From NCBI GenBank assembly GCA_004356335.1, contig SMXP01000117.1, forward strand, positions 1 through 5,914: a stretch of 5,914 bases of DNA, written 5' to 3'. This document shows positions 1-5,880 of this stretch, in pieces (position 1 is the first letter of the stretch; each line of letters starts with the position of its first letter). Below the pieces are notes generated by a model that made no database searches, had not been told where the DNA came from, and saw nothing but the letters and a program-made list of their open reading frames with translations. The translations under genes were made by a program, and so were the position numbers. This stretch comes from Alphaproteobacteria bacterium (lineage in GTDB: Bacteria; Pseudomonadota; Alphaproteobacteria; SMXP01).

Positions 1-37
1 CCACCTGGAAAAGGCTCTGTTGGGCCGCGGTTTTAGG
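1..37. other. Left edge, no gene seen
   Basis: No start codon with a credible coding frame and no RNA gene is visible. The only structure is CGCGGTTTT at 26-34, which is the reverse complement of AAAACCGCG at 113-121. That is either a coincidence or the remnant of another copy of the module at 98-141. Confidence 0.5.
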
Positions 38-83
38 CTAGACCCCCGTTCACAATTCATTGAATCAGGCAACGGGGGTCTAG
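38..83. repeat. Palindromic repeat module 1, 13-bp perfect stem
   Basis: CTAGACCCCCGTT at 38-50 is the exact reverse complement of AACGGGGGTCTAG at 71-83, with a 20-nt loop. The loop has its own small palindrome (ATTCA 55-59, TGAAT 61-65). A second copy lies at 5877-5914 in the same orientation: positions 44-76 match 5882-5914 with a single mismatch (C70 against G5908). Both copies start with CTAG. It is intergenic, and no T-tract follows on either strand, so it does not look like an ordinary intrinsic terminator. Two copies within 6 kb suggest a dispersed, high-copy family. Confidence 0.85.
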
Positions 84-97
84 ATTCTTTAGTGGTC

Positions 98-141
98 GCG
101 CATTCGAACCCAAAAACCGCGTACACTTTTTGTGAATGCGC
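98..141. repeat. Palindromic repeat module 2
   Basis: GCGCATTC at 98-105 pairs perfectly with GAATGCGC at 134-141, and an inner stem CAAAAA (111-116) pairs with TTTTTG (127-132). The module runs directly into CTCTAG (141-146), where the next module begins. Its 3' half recurs at 5823-5880, including the 14-nt identity TGAATGCGCTCTAG at 133-146 and 5867-5880. It resembles intergenic palindromic repeats I know from Alphaproteobacteria. I cannot assign it to a named family from sequence alone. Confidence 0.75.
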
Positions 142-145
142 TCTA

Positions 146-189
146 GCATTTTCGAGCGAAGTAGACACCGGTTCGCGTTAAGAAAATGC
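146..189. repeat. Palindromic repeat module 3
   Basis: GCATTTTC at 146-153 pairs with GAAAATGC at 182-189, and an inner GCGAA (156-160) pairs with TTCGC (172-176). It starts at a CTCTAG junction (141-146) shared with module 2 and is followed by a 16-nt linker to module 4. From memory, the motif around 150-180 is very common between genes in Rhizobium- and Bradyrhizobium-like genomes. There are no coding features. Confidence 0.75.
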
Positions 190-205
190 GACCAAACAAG
201 GACTT

Positions 206-244
206 AGAGCGTTTTCACGATTCCGTTAAGTTCGGAAACGCTCT
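206..244. repeat. Palindromic repeat module 4, overlapping the rluC stop
   Basis: AGAGCGTTT at 206-214 pairs with AAACGCTCT at 236-244, giving a 9-bp stem with a 21-nt loop. The loop contains a short CCG/CGG inner pairing. The right arm ends in CTCTAG (241-246), and its CTA (243-245) is the TAG stop of the pseudouridine synthase gene on the minus strand. At the 3' end of that transcript the hairpin could protect the mRNA. It lacks the T-tract of an intrinsic terminator on the minus strand. Confidence 0.75.
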
Positions 245-1250
245 AGAATTCCAGCTCGGCGAACGGGTCCCCGTCGCTTTCCTTGTCGAACTCGAAGAAA
301 TCCCAAGCGGCCGTCATATGGCGAGGCAGGTCCGCCACAATCTTGATTTGGCCACCCCGTGGATGAGTGAATCCAAGAAAACGCGCGTGCAGATAAAGCT
401 TATCCTCCAGAACAGGACCCAAATTGAGCCGGGCTTGGTCTCTGCCATATTTGCGGTCGCCCACAATAGAATGACCGATAGCGGCTGAATGCGCCCTAAG
501 CTGGTGGGTCCGGCCGGTAAGCGGCATCAGAGCCAACCAGGACACTTGTCGGCCCGCTTGGGCAATGGTGGCATAATAGGTAATGGCGGACTTGGCCTGC
601 TTCGTAGGGGCAGTGGTCGGTTGCATGAGTTCCCGTCCGTATTGTGCCGACCCAGCCGATTTTTTCTCCAGAGACAGTTCAATCATGCCCCGAGCCGGTC
701 GCGGGACACCGCAACAAAGAGCCCAGTAGACTTTACGCATTGTCTTGGCTTTGAAGGCGCGTGCTAGTGCCGCCGCCGCGCCGGGAGATCGCGCCAACAA
801 CAAGATCCCACTGCTGTCACGATCGAGCCGGTGCACCAGACGCGGGCGGTCGGGCTTGCCGAAGCGTAGGGCCTCTAGCATGGCATCGACATGCCGCAGG
901 GTCTTTGTGCCGCCTTGGACCGCAAGGCCGGATGGCTTATTAATCGCCATGACATGGTCATCTTGATAAATCACCAGGTCGCGGATAAACGCCGCATCAT
1001 CAGCACCGACTTTTTTGTATTTCTCCGGCGCCCTCGCTTGGCCCTTCATCGCAGGCGGTAAACGGACGGTCTGACCGGCATCAAGCCGGGCATTGGTCTT
1101 CGCCCGAGACCCGTCCACGCGCACTTGGCCGGTCCGGATGCATTTGGCGATGAGGCCGTAGGCAAGACCGGGAAAATGACGCCCAATCCACCGGTCCAGA
1201 CGCATGCCGGCCTCGTCCGGAAGCACTTCACGATGTTCGACATCCGTCAT
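243..1250 (-). CDS. rluC: RluA-family (RluC-like) 23S rRNA pseudouridine synthase
   Basis: This enzyme isomerises uridine to pseudouridine in RNA, most likely 23S rRNA. The product is 335 aa from ATG 1250. An N-terminal S4 RNA-binding domain spans about residues 14-65. The catalytic signature HRLDRDSSGILLLAR is at about 140-154, with Asp143 the expected nucleophile. The downstream family motif LTGRTHQLRAH is at about 244-254, and LHA at about 287-289. The length is near that of E. coli RluC (319 aa). The start shares one base with the crcB stop (TAATG), which implies translational coupling. A TTG codon at 1259 is an alternative start but lies inside crcB. No strong Shine-Dalgarno sequence is seen, in keeping with coupling. 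The stop codon sits in a repeat element. The exact target uridines cannot be told from sequence, so an RluD-like role remains possible. Confidence 0.9.
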   Translation of the reverse strand: MTDVEHREVLPDEAGMRLDRWIGRHFPGLAYGLIAKCIRTGQVRVDGSRAKTNARLDAGQTVRLPPAMKGQARAPEKYKKVGADDAAFIRDLVIYQDDHVMAINKPSGLAVQGGTKTLRHVDAMLEALRFGKPDRPRLVHRLDRDSSGILLLARSPGAAAALARAFKAKTMRKVYWALCCGVPRPARGMIELSLEKKSAGSAQYGRELMQPTTAPTKQAKSAITYYATIAQAGRQVSWLALMPLTGRTHQLRAHSAAIGHSIVGDRKYGRDQARLNLGPVLEDKLYLHARFLGFTHPRGGQIKIVADLPRHMTAAWDFFEFDKESDGDPFAELEF

Positions 1251-1627
1251 TAAAGCCAACTGCGAGTCACGGCCAATCCGGCAAACAGAGCGCCGACCGA
1301 CAAGACGACCGACACCAGAGCATAAAGCGCGGCGCGGCTAATCTCATTACGCTCCAACAACACACTGACATCTAGGGAGAAGGCGGAAAAAGTGGTGAAC
1401 CCACCCAATAAACCGATAACCAAAAACGCCCTCGACGGCGGTGACAGAGACAAGCGCAAGGCGGATAACTCCACAATCACTCCCATGGCAAACGATCCCA
1501 GCACATTGACTGTTAGCGTCCCCCAAGGAAAGTTCGGGCCGAGCAATCTCAACGCTTGCGCGGCGATCAAATAGCGGCCCACAGCCCCAACAGCGCCGCC
1601 CGCCGCGACGGCCAAAATCATTCGCAT
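1250..1627 (-). CDS. crcB: Fluoride channel CrcB/Fluc
   Basis: This is a small inner-membrane protein that works as a dual-topology dimer and lets fluoride leave the cell passively. The product is 125 aa, typical for the family, with four hydrophobic segments at about residues 3-25, 33-57, 66-90 and 98-121. Family marks visible are GGAVGAVGRY at about 10-19, PWGTLTVNVLGSF at about 34-46 with the pore Asn41, and GGFTTFSAFS at about 75-84. The last motif carries the two pore phenylalanines, Phe80 and Phe83. ATG 1627 is chosen because it starts 2 nt after the rarA stop and directly precedes the first membrane segment. A longer frame from 1705 would add a hydrophilic tail inside rarA and is unlikely. 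A GGGGA about 10 nt upstream may serve as the ribosome site. No fluoride riboswitch is seen or expected, since the upstream sequence is the rarA coding region. Confidence 0.93.
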   Translation of the reverse strand: MRMILAVAAGGAVGAVGRYLIAAQALRLLGPNFPWGTLTVNVLGSFAMGVIVELSALRLSLSPPSRAFLVIGLLGGFTTFSAFSLDVSVLLERNEISRAALYALVSVVLSVGALFAGLAVTRSWL

Positions 1628-1629
1628 GT

Positions 1630-2976
1630 CTAGCTGGTCCCCATCGGTTTGTTTCGCGTCTTCTTGTCGTGTCCGTGCGCCATCTCCGCGCGCATCTTCC
1701 GCCAACGCTCAAGCCGCCCGGCCAATTCCTTTTCAAAGCCGGCGCCTTTTGGTGCGTAGAATTCTTGCCGCGCCATCTCCTCGGGAAAATAATCTTGGCC
1801 GGAGAATTGATCCGCCGTGCCATGATCGTAAACATAGCCGGAGCCATAGCCCAATTCTTTCATAAGCTTGGTCGGCGCGTTGAGAATATGTTTTGGCGGC
1901 ATCAAGGAACCCGATTCCCTTGCCGCAGCCGCCGCCTTGCTTTGCGCCCCATAGGCCGCATTGGATTTGGGCGCCATGGCAAGATAAATGGCCGCCTGAG
2001 CAATCGCTAATTCTCCTTCGGGACTGCCCAGAAAATCATACGCGTCTTTTGCGGCCAAGGCTTGCACCAGCGCCTGAGGATCTGCCAGGCCGATATCTTC
2101 GACGGCCGCGCGCACCAGGCGACGCACAATGAATAAAGGCGCTTCGCCCCCTGCCAGCATCCGCGCGAGCCAATACAAAGTGGCATCCACATCGGACCCG
2201 CGAATCGACTTATGCAACGCGCTGATCAGATTATAATGTTCTTCTTCACCTTTATCGTAAAGCGGTGCACGGCGCTGGACGGCGGTGACAAGCCCCGCCG
2301 TATCCAAATCGCTCGCCAAATCGAGCTCGAATAACTCTTCCGCAAGATTGAGCACGTATCGGCCGTCACCATCCGCCATAGCACGCAAGCTAACGCGCGC
2401 TTCATCCGTTAAGGGAAGCCGTTTTTGTTCGGCTGCCTCTGCCCGGCTGAGCAAAATTTCTAAGGACGCGTCATCCAGTCGATTGAGCACAAGCACCTGC
2501 GCACGAGACAGCAGGGCCGCAATGAGTTCGAACGATGGATTTTCGGTCGTGGCCCCCACAAGAATGATGGTGCCGTCTTCCACATAAGGCAAAAAGCCAT
2601 CCTGTTGGGCTTTATTGAAACGATGTATCTCGTCGACGAATAGTAGGGTGCCCTGTCCGGTTTCGCGCCGACCTTTGGCGGCCTCGAATATTTTCCTTAA
2701 ATCCGCAACGCCGGAAAAAACAGCGGATATTTGTTCGAATGTCAGCCTGCTTTGTTGGGCAAGCAAGCGGGCGATCGTGGTTTTGCCTGTTCCCGGCGGC
2801 CCCCACAATATGATCGAGGCCAATCGATTGTGATCGATCATTCGGCCGAGCGGGCCCGCGGTGCTCAACAAATGATCCTGGCCCACCACGTCATCCAACG
2901 TTTCGGGTCGCAAGCGGTCCGCAAGTGGCCTTGGCGCCCCTTTTTCCAGACCCGCCGCTTCGAATAAATTGGTCAT
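1630..2976 (-). CDS. rarA: Replication-associated recombination protein A (MgsA/RarA/WRNIP1 family AAA+ ATPase)
   Basis: RarA is a clamp-loader-related AAA+ ATPase. It acts at stalled replication forks and gaps in the cytoplasm, and its family binds SSB and single-strand/double-strand DNA junctions. The product is 448 aa, the normal family length. Visible elements are the Walker A motif GPPGTGKT at 59-66, Walker B LLFVDEIHRFNK at 111-122, sensor 1 GATTENPSFE at 141-150, the SRA arginine finger with Arg158, and a sensor-2 region around Arg206. The C-terminal oligomerisation domain includes about 255-300, and the RarA-typical tail YVYDH...QDYFPEE is at about 381-400. The last 25 residues are basic. 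It starts at ATG 2976, 6 nt after the protease stop, and ends 2 nt before crcB. Those gaps indicate one operon. Confidence 0.96.
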   Translation of the reverse strand: MTNLFEAAGLEKGAPRPLADRLRPETLDDVVGQDHLLSTAGPLGRMIDHNRLASIILWGPPGTGKTTIARLLAQQSRLTFEQISAVFSGVADLRKIFEAAKGRRETGQGTLLFVDEIHRFNKAQQDGFLPYVEDGTIILVGATTENPSFELIAALLSRAQVLVLNRLDDASLEILLSRAEAAEQKRLPLTDEARVSLRAMADGDGRYVLNLAEELFELDLASDLDTAGLVTAVQRRAPLYDKGEEEHYNLISALHKSIRGSDVDATLYWLARMLAGGEAPLFIVRRLVRAAVEDIGLADPQALVQALAAKDAYDFLGSPEGELAIAQAAIYLAMAPKSNAAYGAQSKAAAAARESGSLMPPKHILNAPTKLMKELGYGSGYVYDHGTADQFSGQDYFPEEMARQEFYAPKGAGFEKELAGRLERWRKMRAEMAHGHDKKTRNKPMGTS

Positions 2977-2982
2977 TGATCG

Positions 2983-4458
2983 CTATCCGCGGATTGATAT
3001 ATTGAGCGTGCGGTCACCGCGCCGAATGGTTAAATCCCAACGTCCAATAGGTCGACGAACCAGTTGTTCCAACGTATCTACGGCATCAATTTCTTGTCCG
3101 TTGACCGACAAAATAATGTCGCCGGCCTTGAATCCGTAGCGATTGGCCAAGCTGCGCCCTGCTATGTCCGCAAGCACCACACCTTCCTGCATCCAATCAA
3201 ACCCCCTCTCTTCGGCGAATGCCGGCGATAGGTTGGCCACCGTGGCACCCGAGAAGGGGTGGTTGCCGGACAGCGTGGTCAGATTGCGGGGTGGGTTTTC
3301 GGGCGGCGCTATTAATTTCACCTTTGTCGTCAACTCACGCCCATTGCGCACATAGCCGATGACCACCTTATTCCCAATTTTCTTCGTGGCTATTCGATAA
3401 TTGAGACTTTGCGGGTCGAACACAGAAAAATCATCGACCGATATGATGACATCCCTGACGCGCAAACCTTTCGAAAGGACCGGGCTCGCGGAATGAATTT
3501 CGTTGATCAGCACGCCGACCGGACGATCCAGGCCCAAAGATTCCGCAAGTTCGGACGTTACCACTTGTCCCTTCACGCCTAACCAGGGGCGCATCAGGCG
3601 ACCGTCGCTGGTCGCAGACTCCACTACATTGCGCACCATATTCGACGGGATGGCGAAGCCAATACCGTTGGAACCGCCACTTCGCGAGAAAATAGCCGTA
3701 TTCACACCAACCAGGTTACCGGAGATATCGACAAGAGCCCCCCCGGAATTTCCCGGATTGATGGCCGCATCCGTTTGAATGAAAAACTGGTAGTCACTGA
3801 TGCCCACTTGCGTTCTCGCGACGGCCGATATGATACCGCTGGTGACGGTCTGACCGACGCCGAAGGGGTTACCGATCGCGAGCACCAGATCGCCCACTTC
3901 GACGAGATCTGAATTGGCGAAGCGAAGGCTTGGTAACTTTTCACCCTTGGTATCGATGCGCAGCACAGCCAAGTCCGTGCGTTCGTCGATCAAAATGATT
4001 TCCGCATCATATTCGCGCCGATCGCTTAAAACGACGGTAAATTTCTCACCGCCTTCAATGACGTGATTATTGGTCACGATCACACCATCGGAACCCACAA
4101 TGACGCCGGAGCCGAGAGAATTTTGTATACGTTGTCGCGGCACACCCAAGCCCCGGCGACCAAAGAAAAAGTCAAAAAACGAATTATCGGACAAAGCGGA
4201 TCGGTTTCGAACAACCCGTTTGGTGTAAACGTTGACCACGGCGGGAGTGACTTGCCTGACGATCGGCGCAAAGGAAAGTTGGATGTCTTTCGGACTCGCG
4301 GGGACAACACGTTCTTGCGCATTGCTCATAGATGTGAAAAAGACGCCGGTACTCACTATGAGCACAGACGCGACGGCGATCAAACGTCCAATCGAGGCCC
4401 TCAAGATCGGGGGACTATTCAAATCGTCATTGAATTCATAAAGATACATTCGGCTCAT
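2983..4458 (-). CDS. degP: Do/HtrA-family periplasmic serine endoprotease (DegP/DegQ-like)
   Basis: This protease and chaperone handles misfolded proteins in the periplasm. The product is 491 aa from ATG 4458. A hydrophobic export segment at about 21-43 ends near SNA-QE, a likely signal peptidase I site at about 46-48. The trypsin-like domain holds the full catalytic triad: His132 in TNNHV, Asp162 in DERTDLAVL and Ser238 in GNSGGAL. Two PDZ domains follow, at about 285-385 and 395-491. The LA loop (about 86-113) is short, with an FFDFFFG motif and no cysteines, so it is more DegQ-like than E. coli DegP. Start choice is uncertain. ATG 4449 has AAGAG at better spacing. TTG 4509 would overlap the fkbM stop and make a 508-residue product with a longer N-terminus. 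This gene next to rplQ and rarA is a conserved alphaproteobacterial arrangement. Confidence 0.93.
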   Translation of the reverse strand: MSRMYLYEFNDDLNSPPILRASIGRLIAVASVLIVSTGVFFTSMSNAQERVVPASPKDIQLSFAPIVRQVTPAVVNVYTKRVVRNRSALSDNSFFDFFFGRRGLGVPRQRIQNSLGSGVIVGSDGVIVTNNHVIEGGEKFTVVLSDRREYDAEIILIDERTDLAVLRIDTKGEKLPSLRFANSDLVEVGDLVLAIGNPFGVGQTVTSGIISAVARTQVGISDYQFFIQTDAAINPGNSGGALVDISGNLVGVNTAIFSRSGGSNGIGFAIPSNMVRNVVESATSDGRLMRPWLGVKGQVVTSELAESLGLDRPVGVLINEIHSASPVLSKGLRVRDVIISVDDFSVFDPQSLNYRIATKKIGNKVVIGYVRNGRELTTKVKLIAPPENPPRNLTTLSGNHPFSGATVANLSPAFAEERGFDWMQEGVVLADIAGRSLANRYGFKAGDIILSVNGQEIDAVDTLEQLVRRPIGRWDLTIRRGDRTLNISIRG

Positions 4459-4505
4459 CTCTTGTCGCCCTGCGGCGATTTGAAGGTTTCCCCGTTTCCG
4501 GTTTG

Positions 4506-5216
4506 TCAACTTAATCCGCCCGGCCTGAAAAACACCGCATCGAATTGCAGTTGCCGGCCAAGTTCGGAACTAAAAGAGACATCTTCGACCATCCATAATT
4601 CGAAGCCTCTGTCTGCCATCCACCGTAAATAATAATCATACAATTTCTCGCCTTCATAAAGGGCAAGTAGTGAGAGCTCCAACTTAAATCCAAAGATCGA
4701 CGGCAACAGGCCGTCGCAGCCCTCCAGCACATCGGCTTCATAACCCTGGGTATCAATCTTAACAAACAGGCGGTCGTTTGGATCCACCGATTTCGGCACT
4801 TCTTGATCCAGCCGTTTGAGGTCGATGGTTTCCTGACCCACTATTCGACTTTTCGGTTTCATGCCAACGGTCTTGTCCCGTACTTTTTTGATCGAACTCC
4901 AATTGCTGGTAACGGCCAAATTAATTTCCACTTGACGTTCAGCAGTACCCAGGGCCATTTGAGGCGCAACGGACCAGTTTGGCCAGGCGCGCGCCGTCTC
5001 GCGCAATTCTTTATAAGCCTGAGAGGTCGGCTCGAACGACAACACTTTGCCGTCAAAACCGTGCTTGAACAAGGCCAATCCCGTCTGGCCAATATTCGCG
5101 CCGACATCAACCACACAATCAATGCGCTGAGCGCGAAGCGCTATGACGAGCCGGCCTTCCGGCGTTCGGTGGAGATGGCGTCTGCCATGAAAGTATTGTT
5201 GAATCTTGTTCAACAC
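4506..5216 (-). CDS. FkbM-family SAM-dependent methyltransferase
   Basis: This is a Rossmann-fold methyltransferase of the FkbM type, usually an O-methyltransferase acting on sugars or secondary metabolites. The substrate here is unknown. From GTG 5216 the product is 236 aa. Motif I VVDVGANIGQ is at about 35-44, the acidic FEP at 62-64, and the family hallmark KIDTQGYEADVLEG at about 153-166. There is no signal peptide or membrane segment, so it is cytoplasmic. GTG 5216 is preferred because AAAGG lies 5 nt upstream. An in-frame GTG at 5255 would add 13 residues but has no ribosome site and sits 8 nt after the T-tract of a likely terminator. FkbM genes are usual in polysaccharide, glycan or secondary-metabolite clusters, and no such partner is visible here. 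Its position between rplQ and the protease gene suggests insertion into a conserved order. Confidence 0.85.
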   Translation of the reverse strand: MLNKIQQYFHGRRHLHRTPEGRLVIALRAQRIDCVVDVGANIGQTGLALFKHGFDGKVLSFEPTSQAYKELRETARAWPNWSVAPQMALGTAERQVEINLAVTSNWSSIKKVRDKTVGMKPKSRIVGQETIDLKRLDQEVPKSVDPNDRLFVKIDTQGYEADVLEGCDGLLPSIFGFKLELSLLALYEGEKLYDYYLRWMADRGFELWMVEDVSFSSELGRQLQFDAVFFRPGGLS

Positions 5217-5221
5217 CAATG

Positions 5222-5226
5222 CCTTT
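5222..5226 (-). promoter_or_regulatory. Shine-Dalgarno site deciding the fkbM start
   Basis: On the minus strand AAAGG occurs 5 nt before GTG 5216. A TTG codon follows directly at 5213 and another precedes at 5219. This is the only purine-rich site near the candidate starts, so it favours the shorter protein over the GTG 5255 version. Confidence 0.5.
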
Positions 5227-5263
5227 CTGCCATCGTCCAGACCAGTTTTCTGCACAACAAGCC

Positions 5264-5294
5264 AAAAAGCGAAAGGACAGCCTAGCGGCTGCCC
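5264..5294 (-). terminator. Likely intrinsic terminator after rplQ
   Basis: On the minus strand GGGCAGCC (5294-5287), loop GCTA and GGCTGTCC (5282-5275) form an 8-bp stem that includes one G-U pair. It is followed by TTT, CGC and TTTTT (to 5264). It lies 44 nt after the rplQ stop, where the ribosomal alpha operon would be expected to end. The T-tract is interrupted, so readthrough into fkbM is possible. Confidence 0.6.
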
Positions 5295-5338
5295 CCTATA
5301 AACGAAATTCGGCCCCGCCGATGCCGCCGACCAGCGGA

Positions 5339-5764
5339 TTAGATTTGTTCTATCTCTTCTTCTTCCTTGACCTGAACCGGGCCTGAATCTTGTCCTTTGG
5401 CCTCTTCGTCACGATCGACGAATTCGATTACCGCCATAGGCGCGCCATCACCATAGCGAAAATTTGCCTTCATGATCCGCGTATAGCCGCCATGGCGGTT
5501 TTCATAGCGCGGGGCCAATGTATCGAACAATTTGGCGACCATGGTCTTATCGCGCACTTTTGCTATGGCGAGCCGGCGGGCATGCAAATTACCCTTTTTG
5601 CCCAACGTGACCAGTTTCTCGACAAAAGGCCTCAGCTCCTTTGCCTTGGGCAAAGTCGTCGTGATCTGCTCGTGCTTAATCAGAGCCGCGGACATATTTG
5701 CCAGCAACGCTTTGCGATGGCTTGATGTCCTATTCAGTTTGCGGCCCGCTACGCCGTGGCGCAT
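5339..5764 (-). CDS. rplQ: 50S ribosomal protein L17
   Basis: L17 is a structural protein of the large ribosomal subunit. The product is 141 aa against 127 in E. coli. The opening MRHGVAGRKLNRTSSHRKAL is the near-invariant family N-terminus, and ALIKHEQITTTLPKAKELRP at about 27-46 is equally typical. GGYTRIMKANFRYGDGAPMA is at about 92-111. The tail after about residue 120 is acidic and ends in EEEEIEQI. Such tails are common in alphaproteobacterial L17 and explain the extra length. It starts at ATG 5764, with GGGAG 7 nt upstream. It normally follows rpoA in the alpha operon. rpoA is not in the window, and at least 150 nt with repeats lie upstream. Confidence 0.98.
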   Translation of the reverse strand: MRHGVAGRKLNRTSSHRKALLANMSAALIKHEQITTTLPKAKELRPFVEKLVTLGKKGNLHARRLAIAKVRDKTMVAKLFDTLAPRYENRHGGYTRIMKANFRYGDGAPMAVIEFVDRDEEAKGQDSGPVQVKEEEEIEQI

Positions 5765-5771
5765 TTTTCTT

Positions 5772-5776
5772 CTCCC
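5772..5776 (-). promoter_or_regulatory. rplQ ribosome binding site
   Basis: GGGAG on the minus strand, 7 nt upstream of ATG 5764, is a good Shine-Dalgarno match and fixes the rplQ start. Confidence 0.75.
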
Positions 5777-5789
5777 GACATACCAGACA

Positions 5790-5801
5790 GGCGAATTCGC
5801 C
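5790..5801. promoter_or_regulatory. 12-bp perfect palindrome in the rplQ leader
   Basis: GGCGAATTCGCC is a perfect palindrome centred about 31 nt upstream of the rplQ start codon and 14 nt upstream of its ribosome site. It could be a protein-binding site or a weak 4-bp hairpin. No function can be assigned, and a 12-bp palindrome can occur by chance. Confidence 0.3.
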
Positions 5802-5820
5802 GAGTGTCTATAGTGTTTCC

Positions 5821-5880
5821 AGAAAAACCGGTGCCCACCCCGGCCTTCGCCGGGGCATGCTTTTCCTGAATGCGCTCTAG
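5821..5880. repeat. Second copy of module 2, interrupted by a hairpin
   Basis: AAAAACCG at 5823-5830 matches 112-119 of module 2, and TGAATGCGCTCTAG at 5867-5880 matches 133-146 exactly. TTTT at 5861-5864 matches the module's T run. In module 2 only 7 nt separate the AAAAACCG block from the T run. Here 30 nt do, and the extra sequence is largely a GC-rich hairpin (5838-5855). The arms are otherwise collinear, so this reads as one module split by an insertion. Confidence 0.6.
5838..5855. repeat. REP-like GC-rich hairpin
   Basis: CCCCGGC (5838-5844), loop CTTC and GCCGGGG (5849-5855) form a perfect 7-bp GC stem. Similar short CCCCGGC/GCCGGGG palindromes occur as dispersed elements in Alphaproteobacteria. 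On the minus strand TTTTT follows only 11 nt after the stem, too far for a standard intrinsic terminator. Confidence 0.6.

Noticed and set aside
26..121. Large inverted repeat CGCGGTTTT (26-34) / AAAACCGCG (113-121) enclosing module 1
   Set aside because: The right arm is an internal part of module 2 and the enclosed region crosses module borders. It is more likely a coincidence or the remnant of another module copy than a single large hairpin.
38..244. Intrinsic terminator for the rluC operon
   Set aside because: There are several strong hairpins, but none is followed by a run of T on the minus strand. I therefore call them repeats; termination there is only a possibility.
26..246. CRISPR array or riboswitch in the palindrome-rich region
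   Set aside because: The modules differ from each other and there are no regular spacers. The region lies downstream of the adjacent gene, so a leader riboswitch for it is excluded.
186..488. 100-aa plus-strand open frame starting in the repeat array
   Set aside because: It runs from repeat DNA into the antisense of the well-supported pseudouridine synthase gene. It has no recognisable domain and no ribosome site.
1347..1847. 166-aa minus-strand open frame across crcB and rarA
   Set aside because: It is an out-of-frame reading of two genes with clear family motifs. Its composition is rich in Arg and Trp, as expected of a shadow frame.
4063..4632. 189-aa plus-strand open frame
   Set aside because: It is fully antisense to the protease and FkbM genes, whose motifs are intact. 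The translation is low-complexity in character, with no family motif.
4803..5285. 160-aa plus-strand open frame
   Set aside because: It is antisense to the FkbM gene and its leader. No domain or start signal is visible.
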